Notes under the pieces: generated by a model
Databases searched by the model: none
What the model was told of the DNA's origin: nothing
The model's input: the letters and a program-made list of their open reading frames with translations, nothing else
In this document: positions 1 to 8,622 of the stretch, piece after piece
Position numbering within the stretch: the first letter of the stretch is position 1
How the letters are laid out: each line of letters begins with the position of its first letter
NCBI RefSeq assembly: GCF_034669705.1
Contig: NZ_JAXMOR010000004.1
Coordinates: forward strand, 62,001-126,000
Direction of reading: 5' to 3'
DNA from: Marinovum sp034669705
GTDB taxonomy: Bacteria; Pseudomonadota; Alphaproteobacteria; Rhodobacterales; Rhodobacteraceae
DNA length: 64,000 nucleotides
Made by a program: the position numbers and the translations under genes

Positions 1-178
1 CGACCGCGCCGATGCCGATCAGCGCCATCCAGACCCAGAGCCAGCGGGCCAGTTCCTCGGTCCAGACCGGGCCGGTCAGGATCGGCGTGCGGCCAAAGAC
101 CTGCCACAGGATGATGAAGAACAGCACGATGAAGATCGCGGAGGCGACAACCGCCTCGGTCACGTATTTTCCGAACAT
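1..178 (-). CDS. siaQ: TRAP transporter small permease (DctQ/SiaQ type), partial
   Basis: Only the N-terminal 59 residues lie in the window; the gene runs off the left edge. The start ATG is at 178. The peptide opens with MFGKYVTEAVVAS and continues into a long hydrophobic helix, then WTEELARWLWVWM, the E/R-rich segment typical of the small four-helix subunit of TRAP transporters. It follows the SiaP-like binding protein at 233-1189 with 54 bp between, the usual P-Q order, so a large DctM subunit should lie further left. Inferred role: membrane partner in Na+-driven sialic acid uptake. The family is clear; the substrate rests on the neighbours. Confidence 0.85.
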   Translation of the reverse strand, partial: MFGKYVTEAVVASAIFIVLFFIILWQVFGRTPILTGPVWTEELARWLWVWMALIGIGAV

Positions 179-200
179 CTTGCCCCCCGGTATGAAAAGT

Positions 201-225
201 GGGGGCCGGTCAGAACCCGGCCCCC
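201..225 (-). other. Intercistronic hairpin between siaP and siaQ
   Basis: A perfect 9-bp GC stem, GGGGGCCGG (201-209) and CCGGCCCCC (217-225), with a 7-nt loop. It lies in the gap after the siaP stop and is not followed by a T-run. Such hairpins after a binding-protein gene commonly stabilise the upstream mRNA or reduce transcription into the permease genes. This role is inferred. Confidence 0.6.
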
Positions 226-232
226 GACTGGA

Positions 233-1189
233 TCACTTGCCGCGCACGGCTGCGATGGCGCCTTCGCCGAACTCGGCTTCAAGCTCGTCGTAATAGGGCT
301 GCATCGCGTCGCGGAACGGGCCCGTGTCGGGTTCGGTGATGGTCAGCCCGCGTTCCTTGAAGGTTTCGACCAGGTCGGCTTCGGCTTGGAAGGTCAGCTC
401 ATCCGAGACGTCGCCGCCCTTTTCGATTGCCTGCTGGACCCAGCCCTTTTCCTCGTCGCTGAGGCTGTCCCAGGTCGAGGTGCCGATCTGGATCGCGCCG
501 GAGGCGACAAAGTGGTTGGTCATAGCGATGTGGCTCTGGACTTCGTAGAACTTCATCGCCTCGATCGTGGGCAGCGGGTTCTCTTCGGCATCGACCTGGT
601 TGGTTTGCAGCGCCAGGTAGACCTCGGCAAATGCCACCGGGGCCGGCACTGCGCCGGTGTTTTCGGCATAGGCGATCAGGAACGGCACGTTGGGCGTGCG
701 CAGGCGCAGACCTTCCATGTCGGCCAATTCGTTGATGGCGCGGTTCGACGTGGTCTGGCGGGTGCCGTAGTACCAGACATCGAGCAGGTGAATGCCCTGC
801 TCTTTCATTTTGCCCGTGATACCCTGGCCCCAGTCGCCCGCGACGATCTCTTCGAGATGCGCGAAATCTTCGACCACATAGGGCGCGCCCACAAGTTTCA
901 GCTCGGGTATGATATAGGACATGTCCGGATAACCGGTCATCACCATGTCCAACTCACCCGCCTGAACCTGCTGCACCATGGCCTTGAAATCGCCAAGCGC
1001 CGAGGACGGGAAGATTTGCACGGTCATCTCGCCGCCCGAGAGGCTTTCCAGCTCTTCGGCAAAGGCCTGCGCGCCCTTGTAGACGTTGGAGACCTCGTTG
1101 TCCTGCATACCGAAGGTCAGTTCGCGCGCATCGGCGGCTCCGGCGATCAGGGCCATTGCGGCGGCGACCGAAAATAGTTGATGTTTCAT
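233..1189 (-). CDS. siaP: TRAP transporter substrate-binding protein, sialic acid type (SiaP)
   Basis: A 318-residue periplasmic DctP-family protein with a signal peptide of about 21 residues. The segment GTRQTTSNR (142-150), RLRTPN (162-167, with R164 as the likely carboxylate-clamping arginine), FAEVYLALQTNQVDAEENPL and FYEVQSHIAMTNH match Haemophilus SiaP as I remember it. It captures N-acetylneuraminate for the SiaQ/M permease. Transcribed leftward after the nanR-like gene (48-bp gap), with a good Shine-Dalgarno (aggagg) before the ATG at 1189. The gene set nanA, nanE, nanK, nagA, nagB nearby supports the substrate call. Confidence 0.88.
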   Translation of the reverse strand: MKHQLFSVAAAMALIAGAADARELTFGMQDNEVSNVYKGAQAFAEELESLSGGEMTVQIFPSSALGDFKAMVQQVQAGELDMVMTGYPDMSYIIPELKLVGAPYVVEDFAHLEEIVAGDWGQGITGKMKEQGIHLLDVWYYGTRQTTSNRAINELADMEGLRLRTPNVPFLIAYAENTGAVPAPVAFAEVYLALQTNQVDAEENPLPTIEAMKFYEVQSHIAMTNHFVASGAIQIGTSTWDSLSDEEKGWVQQAIEKGGDVSDELTFQAEADLVETFKERGLTITEPDTGPFRDAMQPYYDELEAEFGEGAIAAVRGK

Positions 1190-1237
1190 CTTTCTTTCCT
1201 CCTGAAGATTGTCTGAGAGTTGTTTCTGCCCGGTGGC

Positions 1238-1957
1238 TCAGCTCGCCCCGGGAAGGGCCAGTCGCTTGCGGTAGGACCGCGCGAGATGTTGGTCCAGCAA
1301 GTCGGTCGCCCGCGCCGCATCGCCATCCAGAATCGCCTGGTAGACGGCTCGGTGCTCCTCGAACGTGCGGGCGTCTTCGGCGGTACGGTCGGTGCCGTGG
1401 TCCGGGGACAGGGCGCGCAGCTTCAGCACTTCGGACACGAACATTTCGTGAAGCGACAGGACGACCGGGTTTCCCAACACGTCAACAAGGGCTTGGTGAA
1501 AGGCGATGTCGGTGGGGCCGAAGTCGGGCGTGCCAATGGCCGCCCGATTACGCTCAAGTGCTACTTTCAACTTGGCGGCCTGCACCCCGGTGGCGCGGTT
1601 GGCGGCCTCGCGCGCGGCGCCGGCCTCGATGAACTGGCGCATCTGCTCCAGGTAGGCCCCGGTTTCGGTGTCGCCGAGGATGTGGCGCAGATGCTCGCCC
1701 GCGCCGCGCAGAATCGCCATGACCGATGGCTTCGACGCACGCGGACGCTTGCCGTTTCCGGCGCTGACGAACCCCCGGATCTGAAGGCTCATCAGCGCCT
1801 CGCGTACGGTTGGCCGGGAGGCGCCGAACCGTTCGCAAAGCTCTCTTTCCGTCGGCAGCGGAGTGTCCGCCACAATTCGGCCCGTGCGGATGTCCTCTGC
1901 CAGCGCCTCGGCGATGGAGGAGGCAGTGTGACGGGTGGTGTCAGCATTTTGGTCCAC
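1238..1957 (-). CDS. nanR: GntR/FCD-family transcriptional regulator, NanR-like
   Basis: A 239-residue regulator. Residues about 10-75 form the winged helix (PLPTERELCERFGASRPTVREALMSL), and the rest is an FCD ligand domain with the metal-site histidines expected in FHQALV and EEHRAVYQAI. The start is GTG at 1957; no better start lies upstream. The start codon sits inside a GGTCCA-N5-GGTCCA direct repeat (1951-1967), which suggests autoregulation. It is divergent from nanA and precedes siaP. Likely represses sialic acid genes and is relieved by Neu5Ac or ManNAc-6-P; the effector is inferred from E. coli NanR, not seen here. Confidence 0.8.
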   Translation of the reverse strand: MDQNADTTRHTASSIAEALAEDIRTGRIVADTPLPTERELCERFGASRPTVREALMSLQIRGFVSAGNGKRPRASKPSVMAILRGAGEHLRHILGDTETGAYLEQMRQFIEAGAAREAANRATGVQAAKLKVALERNRAAIGTPDFGPTDIAFHQALVDVLGNPVVLSLHEMFVSEVLKLRALSPDHGTDRTAEDARTFEEHRAVYQAILDGDAARATDLLDQHLARSYRKRLALPGAS

Positions 1958-1967
1958 TTTAGGTCCA
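1951..1967 (+). promoter_or_regulatory. Candidate NanR operator 1 (nanR start)
   Basis: Direct repeat GGTCCA, CTTTA, GGTCCA: two identical hexamers 11 bp apart, one helical turn. It overlaps the GTG start of the regulator. The same arrangement on the opposite strand occurs at 2065-2081 (nanA leader) and 11560-11576 (nanE leader). E. coli NanR is known to bind direct GGTATA repeats, so the resemblance is meaningful, but binding is inferred. Confidence 0.5.
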
Positions 1968-1995
1968 ACCTATCTGATTTACCAAACTTGCCTTC

Positions 1996-2048
1996 TTGTA
2001 AGCTTAAAGGGGGGCATATTGTCAAGCCATGTGGTTTCAGCTTACAAT
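1996..2048 (+). promoter_or_regulatory. nanA promoter with overlapping inverted repeat
   Basis: TTGTCA at 2019-2024 and TACAAT at 2043-2048, 18 bp apart, form a near-consensus sigma70 promoter pointing to nanA at 2110. A 9-bp inverted repeat, TTGTAAGCT (1996-2004) and AGCTTACAA (2039-2047), overlaps the -10 box and could be a second regulator site. The rest of the 1958-2109 divergent region holds no gene. Confidence 0.5.
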
Positions 2049-2064
2049 GGCATGGACAAAACAA

Positions 2065-2081
2065 TGTACCACTACCAGACC
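2065..2081 (-). promoter_or_regulatory. Candidate NanR operator 2 (nanA leader)
   Basis: On the minus strand: GGTCTG, five bases, GGTACA. It lies about 17 bp downstream of the predicted nanA -10 box, a position where bound protein would block transcription. The same architecture is present at 1951-1967 and 11560-11576. Confidence 0.45.
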
Positions 2082-2109
2082 AAAACTTCAGAAAAAGAGG
2101 CCAGATTAC

Positions 2110-3009
2110 ATGACTAAGGCGCTTTCGGGAATGTATGCGGCCCTGATGACCGGGCTTGAGGATAACGGGGCGTTTTCGCCCGACCGTCAGCGCGCGCTGA
2201 CGGCTTACGTGTTCGGGCAGGGGCTGACGGGGCTCTATATTGGCGGCAGCAGTGGCGAATCCGGGGTGCTGGAGCGCGCCGCCCTGACCGAGCAGCAGGC
2301 TGTTGTCGCCGATGTCGCCAAGGGCAGCGATCAGATCCTAATCGCCCATGTGGGCCTGCCCGCACTCGCCGATTCGGTGGCGCTGGCGCGTAACGCGGCA
2401 AAGCTGGGATACGACGCGCTCTCGGCGCTGCCGCCCCATGCCTATCCGTTCAGCGACGACGAGATCTTCGCCTATTATCAGGCGCTCGCCGCCGCCACCG
2501 AACTGCCGCTGATCGTCTACGAGATTCCGCTGCGTACCGGCCGGCCGCTACCGCTGAACCTGCTTGTTCGGCTGCTGGACCTACCCAATGTAGTTGGAAT
2601 CAAGTTCACCTCGGAAGACCTGTTCAAGCTTTCAATGCTGCGCCGCCGCCGCCCCGAGGCCACGTATTACTTCGGCTTTGACGAGATTTTTGCCGGCGCT
2701 GCGACGCTGGGCGTCGATGGCGGCATCGGCACCACATACAACCTTTTCGGCAAGCTCTATCAGGCGCTGTGGCAGGCGGTGAAGGCGGGCGACCTGGCCG
2801 AAATGCAGAAATTGCAGGCCATTTCGCAGGAATTTGTCGAGATCCTGGTACAAACCGGCGTGTTGCCCGGCATGAAGTCCGCGCTGCGTCTGATCGGTGT
2901 CGAATGCGGCCCGGTGCGCGCTCCGCTCGCGCCACGGTCAGAGAAGGCCGAGGCGCTGCTGCGCCCGTTTCTCGATCGCGCCGACGTAGCCTGCTGGATC
3001 GCCCGCTGA
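2110..3009 (+). CDS. nanA: N-acetylneuraminate lyase (DHDPS/NanA family)
   Basis: A 299-residue TIM-barrel aldolase that cleaves Neu5Ac to ManNAc and pyruvate in the cytoplasm. Visible family features are GGSSGE (45-50), the catalytic tyrosine in VYEIP (Y137), the Schiff-base lysine in VGIKFTSED (K165) and DGGIGTTYN. The pattern of KFTSEDL, the YFGFDEIF segment and the C-terminal TGVLPGMKSALR tracks NanA rather than DapA. The ATG at 2110 is preferred over the upstream in-frame start at 2029 because AGAGG precedes it by 9 nt and homology starts there. First gene of a rightward unit with the UTRA regulator. Confidence 0.88.
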   Translation: MTKALSGMYAALMTGLEDNGAFSPDRQRALTAYVFGQGLTGLYIGGSSGESGVLERAALTEQQAVVADVAKGSDQILIAHVGLPALADSVALARNAAKLGYDALSALPPHAYPFSDDEIFAYYQALAAATELPLIVYEIPLRTGRPLPLNLLVRLLDLPNVVGIKFTSEDLFKLSMLRRRRPEATYYFGFDEIFAGAATLGVDGGIGTTYNLFGKLYQALWQAVKAGDLAEMQKLQAISQEFVEILVQTGVLPGMKSALRLIGVECGPVRAPLAPRSEKAEALLRPFLDRADVACWIAR

Positions 3010-3037
3010 GCCGGGTGGCGGACGGCGTGTTTTCGGG

Positions 3038-3853
3038 ATGCCGCCGGGGCCCAGTCAGTCTAGAGTCTGTTCAGGCACCAGAGGCAAGCGATGGGAGGCG
3101 GTTCTGAAGGACGATCTGATAGGCTCATTGCAAGCCGCGCTGGCGCAGGACAGCGCCGGGGGCGAATTGCTTTACCGTGCGCTGGCCGAGGCGATCGGCC
3201 AGAAGATCACCGACGGCCAACTGCCCCGGGGCGCACGCCTGCCCAGCGAACGCATCCTGGCCGAGGAACTGGGCATCGCCCGCGGCACCGTGCGTCAGGC
3301 CATCGACGAGTTGGTCGAGCGCTGCATGTTGGAACGCAAGCGCGGCTCGGGCACCCATGTGGCGCAACGGTTTGAAAAGTCGTTGACCCATCTCACCGGT
3401 TTTTCCGAAGAAATGCGCCAACGCGGCATGGTGCCGGGGTTTCGCTGGCTGGGGCGCGAAAAGGGCCTGCCATCCTATGCCGAGGCGGCGGCGCTGGAGA
3501 TCCCGGCCACCGCGACGGTGCTGCGGCTGCGCCGTTTGCGCAGCGCCGACGACACGCCCATCGCCATCGAGCAGACCGTGGTTCCGGCCGAATTCCTGCC
3601 CTCTCCGGACCTGATCGAAGACTCGCTCTATGCCGCGCTGCGCACGCGCAACGCAACGCCCGTGCGCGGCTGGCAACGCATTCGCGCCGACATCATGTCG
3701 GCATCGGAAGCGGAATTGATGCAGGCCAGCCCCGGCGCGCCGATGCTGGTGGTGGAACGCCGCTGTCTCATTGCCGACGGCCGCCCGGTGGAACTTACCG
3801 AAACCCGTTACAACGGCGCCTATTACGATTTCTCCACCGGGTTGCAGGCCTGA
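3038..3853 (+). CDS. GntR-family regulator with UTRA domain (HutC/NagR type)
   Basis: A protein of up to 271 residues with an N-terminal winged helix (ARLPSERILAEELGIARGTVRQAIDELV) and a C-terminal UTRA ligand domain (PIAIEQTVVPAEFLP, then MLVVERRCLIADGRPVELTETRYNGAYYDF). UTRA regulators often sense phosphorylated sugars; beside nagA and nagB a GlcNAc-6-P or GlcN-6-P sensor is the natural inference. The start is uncertain: ATG 3038 lacks a Shine-Dalgarno, and a TTG at 3128 would also keep the whole DNA-binding domain. It ends 4 bp before the convergent ABC ATPase gene. Confidence 0.82.
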   Translation: MPPGPSQSRVCSGTRGKRWEAVLKDDLIGSLQAALAQDSAGGELLYRALAEAIGQKITDGQLPRGARLPSERILAEELGIARGTVRQAIDELVERCMLERKRGSGTHVAQRFEKSLTHLTGFSEEMRQRGMVPGFRWLGREKGLPSYAEAAALEIPATATVLRLRRLRSADDTPIAIEQTVVPAEFLPSPDLIEDSLYAALRTRNATPVRGWQRIRADIMSASEAELMQASPGAPMLVVERRCLIADGRPVELTETRYNGAYYDFSTGLQA

Positions 3854-3857
3854 GCTT

Positions 3858-4922
3858 TCAGCCGTAGCGGCGCAACGCGCTGCCGTCCTGGCCAAAAAGG
3901 TGCATGTCGGCGGGATCGAAGCACAGCCCCACCTGTCCCCCCTGCTTGGGCAAAGCCCGCCCTGCGCCCCGCAGGTTCACCACCCGATCGCCCGCAACGG
4001 TGACAAAGACACTGGCATCGGCGCCGAGGTATTCCACGTGGCTGACCTGGCCGGTCAACATCCCCTCTTCCGGCGCGCAGAGCGACAGATGTTCAGGGCG
4101 GATACCCAGTTCGGCCACCGTGTCGTCATAGCCTCCCGGCACCTCCAGCGATTTGCCGTCCAGCGTCACCCGCACGCCGTCCGCGCCCGACGCGGGCAGC
4201 ACGTTCATCTTGGGACTGCCGATGAATTGCGCCACGAAGCGGTTGACCGGGCGTTCATAAAGCCGCTGGGGCGTGTCGCATTGCATCAGCCGCCCCTCGG
4301 ACAGCACCGCGATGCGGTCAGCCAGGGTCATCGCCTCCACCTGATCGTGGGTGACATAGATGATTGTCCCCGCGAGCGTCTCGTGGATGCGCGCGATCTC
4401 GAGCCGGGTTTCGGTGCGCAGCGCCGCGTCGAGGTTCGACAGCGGTTCATCAAAGAGAAAGGCCGAGGGCTCGCGCACGATGGCGCGGCCAATGGCGACC
4501 CGCTGGCGCTGGCCGCCCGAAAGTGCGGCGGGCTTGCGGTCGAGATAGGGTCCCAGCTGAAGGATGCGCGCGGCTTCGGCGGTGCGGGCTGCGATCTCGT
4601 CCTTGGGCATCTTGATGGTTTTCAGCGCAAACTCGATATTCTGGCGCACGGTCATATGCGGGTAGAGCGCGTAGGACTGGAACACCATGGCCATCTGCCG
4701 GTCGAAAGGTGGCAGACGGGTGACATCCTTGCCATCGCTGACGATCTGGCCCGAGGTCACGCCTTCTAGCCCGGCGATCAACCGCAACAGCGTGGACTTG
4801 CCGCAGCCCGAGGGGCCGACGAAGACCATGAACTCGCCGTCGCGGACTTCGAGGTCGACGCCCTTGATGATATCCACTTCGCCAAAGGATTTGCGCACGT
4901 CTTTCAGGTGAATGCTGCCCAT
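3858..4922 (-). CDS. Sugar ABC transporter ATPase (MsmK/UgpC type)
   Basis: A 354-residue ATPase with Walker A GPSGCGKST, signature LSGGQRQR, Walker B FLFDEPLSNLDA, switch histidine in VTHDQ and a C-terminal OB/TOBE region (GIRPEHL) typical of the carbohydrate CUT1 importers. It energises the two permeases at 6879-8563. It is the last gene of the leftward operon and its start overlaps the nagA stop by 19 bp, indicating translational coupling. Some ATPases of this type serve several importers; that cannot be judged here. Confidence 0.9.
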   Translation of the reverse strand: MGSIHLKDVRKSFGEVDIIKGVDLEVRDGEFMVFVGPSGCGKSTLLRLIAGLEGVTSGQIVSDGKDVTRLPPFDRQMAMVFQSYALYPHMTVRQNIEFALKTIKMPKDEIAARTAEAARILQLGPYLDRKPAALSGGQRQRVAIGRAIVREPSAFLFDEPLSNLDAALRTETRLEIARIHETLAGTIIYVTHDQVEAMTLADRIAVLSEGRLMQCDTPQRLYERPVNRFVAQFIGSPKMNVLPASGADGVRVTLDGKSLEVPGGYDDTVAELGIRPEHLSLCAPEEGMLTGQVSHVEYLGADASVFVTVAGDRVVNLRGAGRALPKQGGQVGLCFDPADMHLFGQDGSALRRYG

Positions 4923-6097
4923 TGGGTCCTCTTTTCGATCTCGGGGGACAGGTGCAGAAGCACGCCGTCGCTGATGGTCGCCGTGGCGTTCAGTGTGTCG
5001 TCGCAGATGGCAAGGCTAGCGCGGAAGCCCGGGGCGATCCGGCCCAGTTCCGCCTCCAGTCCCAGCGCGCGGGCGGGTGTGGTGGCGGCCATCGCCAGCG
5101 CCTGCTGGGGCGACAGGCCAGCGAAACGGATCATGTTGCGCACCGCCTCGTCCATCGCCAGATGCGCGCCGCCCAGCCGTCCGTCCGCATCGGCCAGCCG
5201 CCCGCCGCGCAGGGTTACGGTCTTGGCGCCAATCGTGAATTCGGTCGCGGTGCCGCCCAGGGTCAGCATCGCATCGGTCACAAGGCAAAGCCGGTCCCAG
5301 CCTGCGACGGCACAGGCCAGGGCAAGATTGGCGGGATGCACATGGATACCGTCGGCAATGATCCCGGCAAGGGGCAACGTGCCGTCCAGCACCGCGCCCA
5401 CCGGCCCCGGCGCGCGGCCCGCAAGCGGCGGCATGGCGTTGAACAGATGCGTTGCGCCGGTCATTCCCGCCGCAACGGCCCGCTCTACGGTTTCGTAATC
5501 CGCCATCGAATGACCGAGGAACACCCGCCACCCGGCTTCGGTCAGCCGGGCTATCGTGTCCGCGTCGCATTCCTCGGGCGCGAGGGTAATCAGGCGGGGG
5601 TGATCCGCCGTCGTACAAAGCGCCGCAAGATCTTCGGCGTCCAGCTGCCGGATCGCTCCGGGCGGATGAATGCCCGGCCGCTGGGGCGAGATGAACGGCC
5701 CTTCCAGATGCAGCCCGAGCAGGCCGGGCAGACCGGAGCGAACCGCCTCGGATACCGCGGCCATCGCCGTCTGATACCCCAGCCCCGGCGCGGTGATATA
5801 GGTCGCCAAAAGATGCGCCGTGCCGCCCTTGGCCGCGCCCTGCACCATGCCGCTCAGCCCGTCGCGATAAGGGCTTTCGTTGAACTGCCGGTCGCCTGCG
5901 CCGTTGATCTGGATGTCGATGAAGCCGGGCGCTGCCACGTCGCAGGCGATCCGGGGCAGCCCGTCGAAAGCGCCCCGCGCGCCCAGAGCCTCGATCCGGC
6001 CTCCGCGCACCAGCACGGACCTGTCGGGCAGTGGTTCGGCACCGGCTCCGGGAAAAAGCGTCGCGGCTTCGAGGATGAAATCAGGAGCGGTCGGCAA
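4904..6097 (-). CDS. nagA: N-acetylglucosamine-6-phosphate deacetylase
   Basis: A 397-residue amidohydrolase-fold enzyme that converts GlcNAc-6-P to GlcN-6-P and acetate. Diagnostic segments are HLEGPFISPQRPGIHPPGA, GHSMADYETVERAVAAG, THLFNAMPPL, DGIHVHPANLALA and the catalytic aspartate in LVTDAM. It sits between nagB (17-bp overlap) and the ATPase gene (19-bp overlap), so these three are translationally coupled. Length is normal for the family. Confidence 0.92.
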   Translation of the reverse strand: MPTAPDFILEAATLFPGAGAEPLPDRSVLVRGGRIEALGARGAFDGLPRIACDVAAPGFIDIQINGAGDRQFNESPYRDGLSGMVQGAAKGGTAHLLATYITAPGLGYQTAMAAVSEAVRSGLPGLLGLHLEGPFISPQRPGIHPPGAIRQLDAEDLAALCTTADHPRLITLAPEECDADTIARLTEAGWRVFLGHSMADYETVERAVAAGMTGATHLFNAMPPLAGRAPGPVGAVLDGTLPLAGIIADGIHVHPANLALACAVAGWDRLCLVTDAMLTLGGTATEFTIGAKTVTLRGGRLADADGRLGGAHLAMDEAVRNMIRFAGLSPQQALAMAATTPARALGLEAELGRIAPGFRASLAICDDTLNATATISDGVLLHLSPEIEKRTQWAAFT

Positions 6098-6875
6098 AAT
6101 ACACCTCCTGCCCGCCGGGATGGATGTCTTCGTAGAAGTCGCGCCATTTCAATTCGGCGGCGGCCTCCTGGTCGAGGATCACCGTGGCCTCGGGATGGAA
6201 TTGCAGGATCGACGCCGGGCAGGACGCCGTGACCGGCCCTTCCAGCGCGGCGGCGACGGCCTCGGCCTTGCCGTTGCCGGTGGCCAGCATCAAGAGCCTG
6301 CGAGCTTTCATGATGGTGCCGATCCCCATGGTGATCGCATGGGTCGGCACCTGTTCACCCGCGCCGAAGAACCGCGCATTGGCCTCGATCGTCGAGCGGG
6401 CCAGCCGCTTGATCCGGGTGCGCGACGCCAGCGAAGACGACGGTTCGTTGAAGCCCACGTGCCCGTTGGCCCCGATGCCCAGCAATTGCAGGTCGATGCC
6501 GCCCGCGGCTTCGATCTGGGCCTCGTAATCGAAGGCCTCGGTCGCCGGGTCGGTGGCATCGCCGCGCGGAAGATGGGTCTGGTCGTGCGGGATATCGACG
6601 TGGTCGAACAGCAGCCGGTCCATGGTGGTGCGATAGGATTGCGGGTGATCCCCCGCCAGCCCGATATATTCGTCAAGGTTGAAGGTGTGCAGCCCGGCAA
6701 GCGACTGGCCCGTCTCGGCCGCGCGGGCAATCAGCGCGGTATAGACCGGCTCCATCGTGCCGCCGGTGGCCATGCCCAGCACGGCGGCCGGATTGGCGCG
6801 GATCGTGGCCAGCAGGCGTTCGGCGGTGGCCCGGGTCGCGGATGCGGTGTCGGGGTGAATGAGAATGGTGGCCAT
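6081..6875 (-). CDS. nagB: Glucosamine-6-phosphate deaminase
   Basis: A 264-residue NagB/SugarP-isomerase enzyme that converts GlcN-6-P to fructose-6-P and ammonia. It shows GMATGGTMEPVY near the N terminus, FNLDEYIGL with the catalytic acid, GIGANGHVGFNEP with the ring-opening histidine, and a normal compact length. It is the step joining amino-sugar catabolism to glycolysis and is coupled to nagA downstream. The upstream permease stop is only 3 bp away. Confidence 0.92.
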   Translation of the reverse strand: MATILIHPDTASATRATAERLLATIRANPAAVLGMATGGTMEPVYTALIARAAETGQSLAGLHTFNLDEYIGLAGDHPQSYRTTMDRLLFDHVDIPHDQTHLPRGDATDPATEAFDYEAQIEAAGGIDLQLLGIGANGHVGFNEPSSSLASRTRIKRLARSTIEANARFFGAGEQVPTHAITMGIGTIMKARRLLMLATGNGKAEAVAAALEGPVTASCPASILQFHPEATVILDQEAAAELKWRDFYEDIHPGGQEVYFADRS

Positions 6876-6878
6876 GGT

Positions 6879-7697
6879 CTATCCTTTCACCGCCCCGGCC
6901 AGCATCGAGCGGCCGATCTGGCGGTACATCACAAGTCCCAGAAGCACCGGCGGCGCCGATGCCACGACGATCACCGCGGCGGCCACGCCCCATTGCACGC
7001 CACCACCGCCCGCGGAAAAGAAGAACGAGGCCCCGACCGTCATCGGCACCGCATCGCGGGTGGTCAGCATCAGGCCGAACAGGAATTCGTTCCATGCGGT
7101 GATGAAACCGAAGACAAAGGTGGTGGCCAGCGCCGGTCGCACCAGCGGCAGGACGAGATGGCTCAGCACGCGGGGGGTGCGGGCACCGTCCATCTCCGCC
7201 GCCTCGTCGATGTCGCGCGGGATCTCGGCCACCGCGTTGACCAGCAGCACCAGCGCCAGCGGCAGGTTGACCACCGCCAGGATCAGCCCCAGCCCGATCC
7301 GCGTATCGAGAAGCCCCAGCGTCTGATACATCATGTAAAGCGGGATCGCGAAGATGATCAGCGGCATGGCGCGCAGGTTCACCACCAGCGGCAGCAGGAT
7401 CTCGCGCCCATAGCCGCGCCGCGCGATGGCATAGGCCAGCGGCAGGCAAAGCAGGATCGGCAGGATCGCCCCGATCAGCGATGCGGCGAGCGAGTTCCAC
7501 AGGTAGGCCCAGATATTCAGCCGGTCCGAGACGGTAAAGACCGTGGCGAAATTCTCCAGCGTGAAGGACGCCGGAACAAGGCTGGGATTGCGGGCGATGT
7601 CGGCGGGTGTCTTGACGGCTGTGACCAGTGTCGCGATCACCGGAAAGTTCATCGCAAAGGCCGCGACGGCAAAGACGATCCAGCGCAGCAGGGTCAT
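6879..7697 (-). CDS. Sugar ABC transporter permease (MalG type)
   Basis: A 272-residue inner-membrane protein with six predicted helices and the EAA loop EIPRDIDEAAEMDGARTPRVLSHLVLPLVRPAL. The ATG at 7697 overlaps the TGA of the preceding permease (ATGA), so it was chosen over in-frame upstream sequence, which is only shadow of that gene. It forms the translocation pore with the MalF-type partner and the 3858-4922 ATPase. Confidence 0.9.
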   Translation of the reverse strand: MTLLRWIVFAVAAFAMNFPVIATLVTAVKTPADIARNPSLVPASFTLENFATVFTVSDRLNIWAYLWNSLAASLIGAILPILLCLPLAYAIARRGYGREILLPLVVNLRAMPLIIFAIPLYMMYQTLGLLDTRIGLGLILAVVNLPLALVLLVNAVAEIPRDIDEAAEMDGARTPRVLSHLVLPLVRPALATTFVFGFITAWNEFLFGLMLTTRDAVPMTVGASFFFSAGGGGVQWGVAAAVIVVASAPPVLLGLVMYRQIGRSMLAGAVKG

Positions 7698-8563
7698 GTC
7701 TTGGCCCTCCGTTTCAGAAGTCGGCCCACCAGCCACAGCGCGCCAAAGGCCACGGCAAAGAGCAGCACCGAGGCCGCCAGCGCCTTGCCGATATCGGCGG
7801 CCTTGAAGAACGCGGTATAGATATAGATCGACAGCGAGGTGCTGGATCCACCCGCGCCCGACCCGATCAGCACGTAGATGTTGTCGAACACCCGAAAGCC
7901 GTCGATGAAGCGGATGCCGAAGGCCACGACCAGCGTCGGCAAGAGCATCGGCAGTTCGATATGGGTGAAGAGCCGCCAGCCGCGGGTACCATCGACCTGC
8001 GCCGCTTCGCGGATATCGCCGGGAATGGCGGTATAGGCGGTATAGAACAGCAAAAGCGTGAACGGCGTCCATTGCAGCGTCTCGATCACCACCAGCGTGG
8101 TAAAGGCTGATTTCGGGCTCAGGAAGCTGGGGCTGAGGCGGAACCATTCGTAGAGGTAATAGGGCAAGGGGCCGACGAATTCGTGCAGCACCAGCCGGTA
8201 CATCAGGCCCATCAGCGAGGGCGCGATGATCATCGGCATCATCAGCACCGCCATCAGCCAGAACCGTTTCTGGATCAGCGGCGCGAGGAACACGGCGAGA
8301 AACAGGCCAAGCGCGGTTTCCAGCGCCGCGGTCAACAGCCCGAAACGGGTGGAAAAGCTGACCGCGCTCCAGAACTCGTCATCGGCCAGAACCGCACGGT
8401 AATTGCCGAAGCCAGACAGTTCCGGCGCACGCAGATTCTCGAAACTGACGGTCGAAACCGAATAGATCAGGTCCAGCACAGCCGGAAAGCCCAGCATGGC
8501 CAGCAGAAAGATCACCACCGGCGCGGCGAGGATGCGGTTTTCCCTAGTCGGTGTCTCGATCAC
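7694..8563 (-). CDS. Sugar ABC transporter permease (MalF type)
   Basis: A 289-residue permease with multiple membrane helices and the EAA loop IPGDIREAAQVDGTRGWRLFTHIELPML. It pairs with the downstream MalG-type permease, with a 4-bp ATGA overlap. It follows the binding-protein gene after a 59-bp gap containing a strong hairpin. Substrate is probably an amino sugar or its oligomer, by operon context only. Confidence 0.9.
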   Translation of the reverse strand: MIETPTRENRILAAPVVIFLLAMLGFPAVLDLIYSVSTVSFENLRAPELSGFGNYRAVLADDEFWSAVSFSTRFGLLTAALETALGLFLAVFLAPLIQKRFWLMAVLMMPMIIAPSLMGLMYRLVLHEFVGPLPYYLYEWFRLSPSFLSPKSAFTTLVVIETLQWTPFTLLLFYTAYTAIPGDIREAAQVDGTRGWRLFTHIELPMLLPTLVVAFGIRFIDGFRVFDNIYVLIGSGAGGSSTSLSIYIYTAFFKAADIGKALAASVLLFAVAFGALWLVGRLLKRRAKT

Positions 8564-8588
8564 GGCGGTCTCTCCGTTTGGTGTGGAT

Positions 8589-8609
8589 CGCGGCCCCGGC
8601 GGGGCCGCG
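8589..8609 (-). other. Hairpin between binding-protein and permease genes
   Basis: A perfect 9-bp stem, CGCGGCCCC (8589-8597) and GGGGCCGCG (8601-8609), with a 3-nt loop and no T-run. It sits just after the binding-protein stop, the usual place of an mRNA-stabilising or attenuating hairpin that lets the binding protein be made in excess of the permeases. Confidence 0.55.
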
Positions 8610-8622
8610 ACAGGTCAGGCGG

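Noticed and set aside
386..1177. Long open frame opposite siaP
   Set aside because: It is the antisense shadow of a GC-rich real gene; its translation is His/Arg/Gly-rich with no motif, and siaP has clear homology and a signal peptide.
5880..7820. 646-codon frame on the plus strand across nagA, nagB and the permease
   Set aside because: Composition (His/Gln/Arg-rich) and the well-supported genes on the other strand show that it is a shadow frame.
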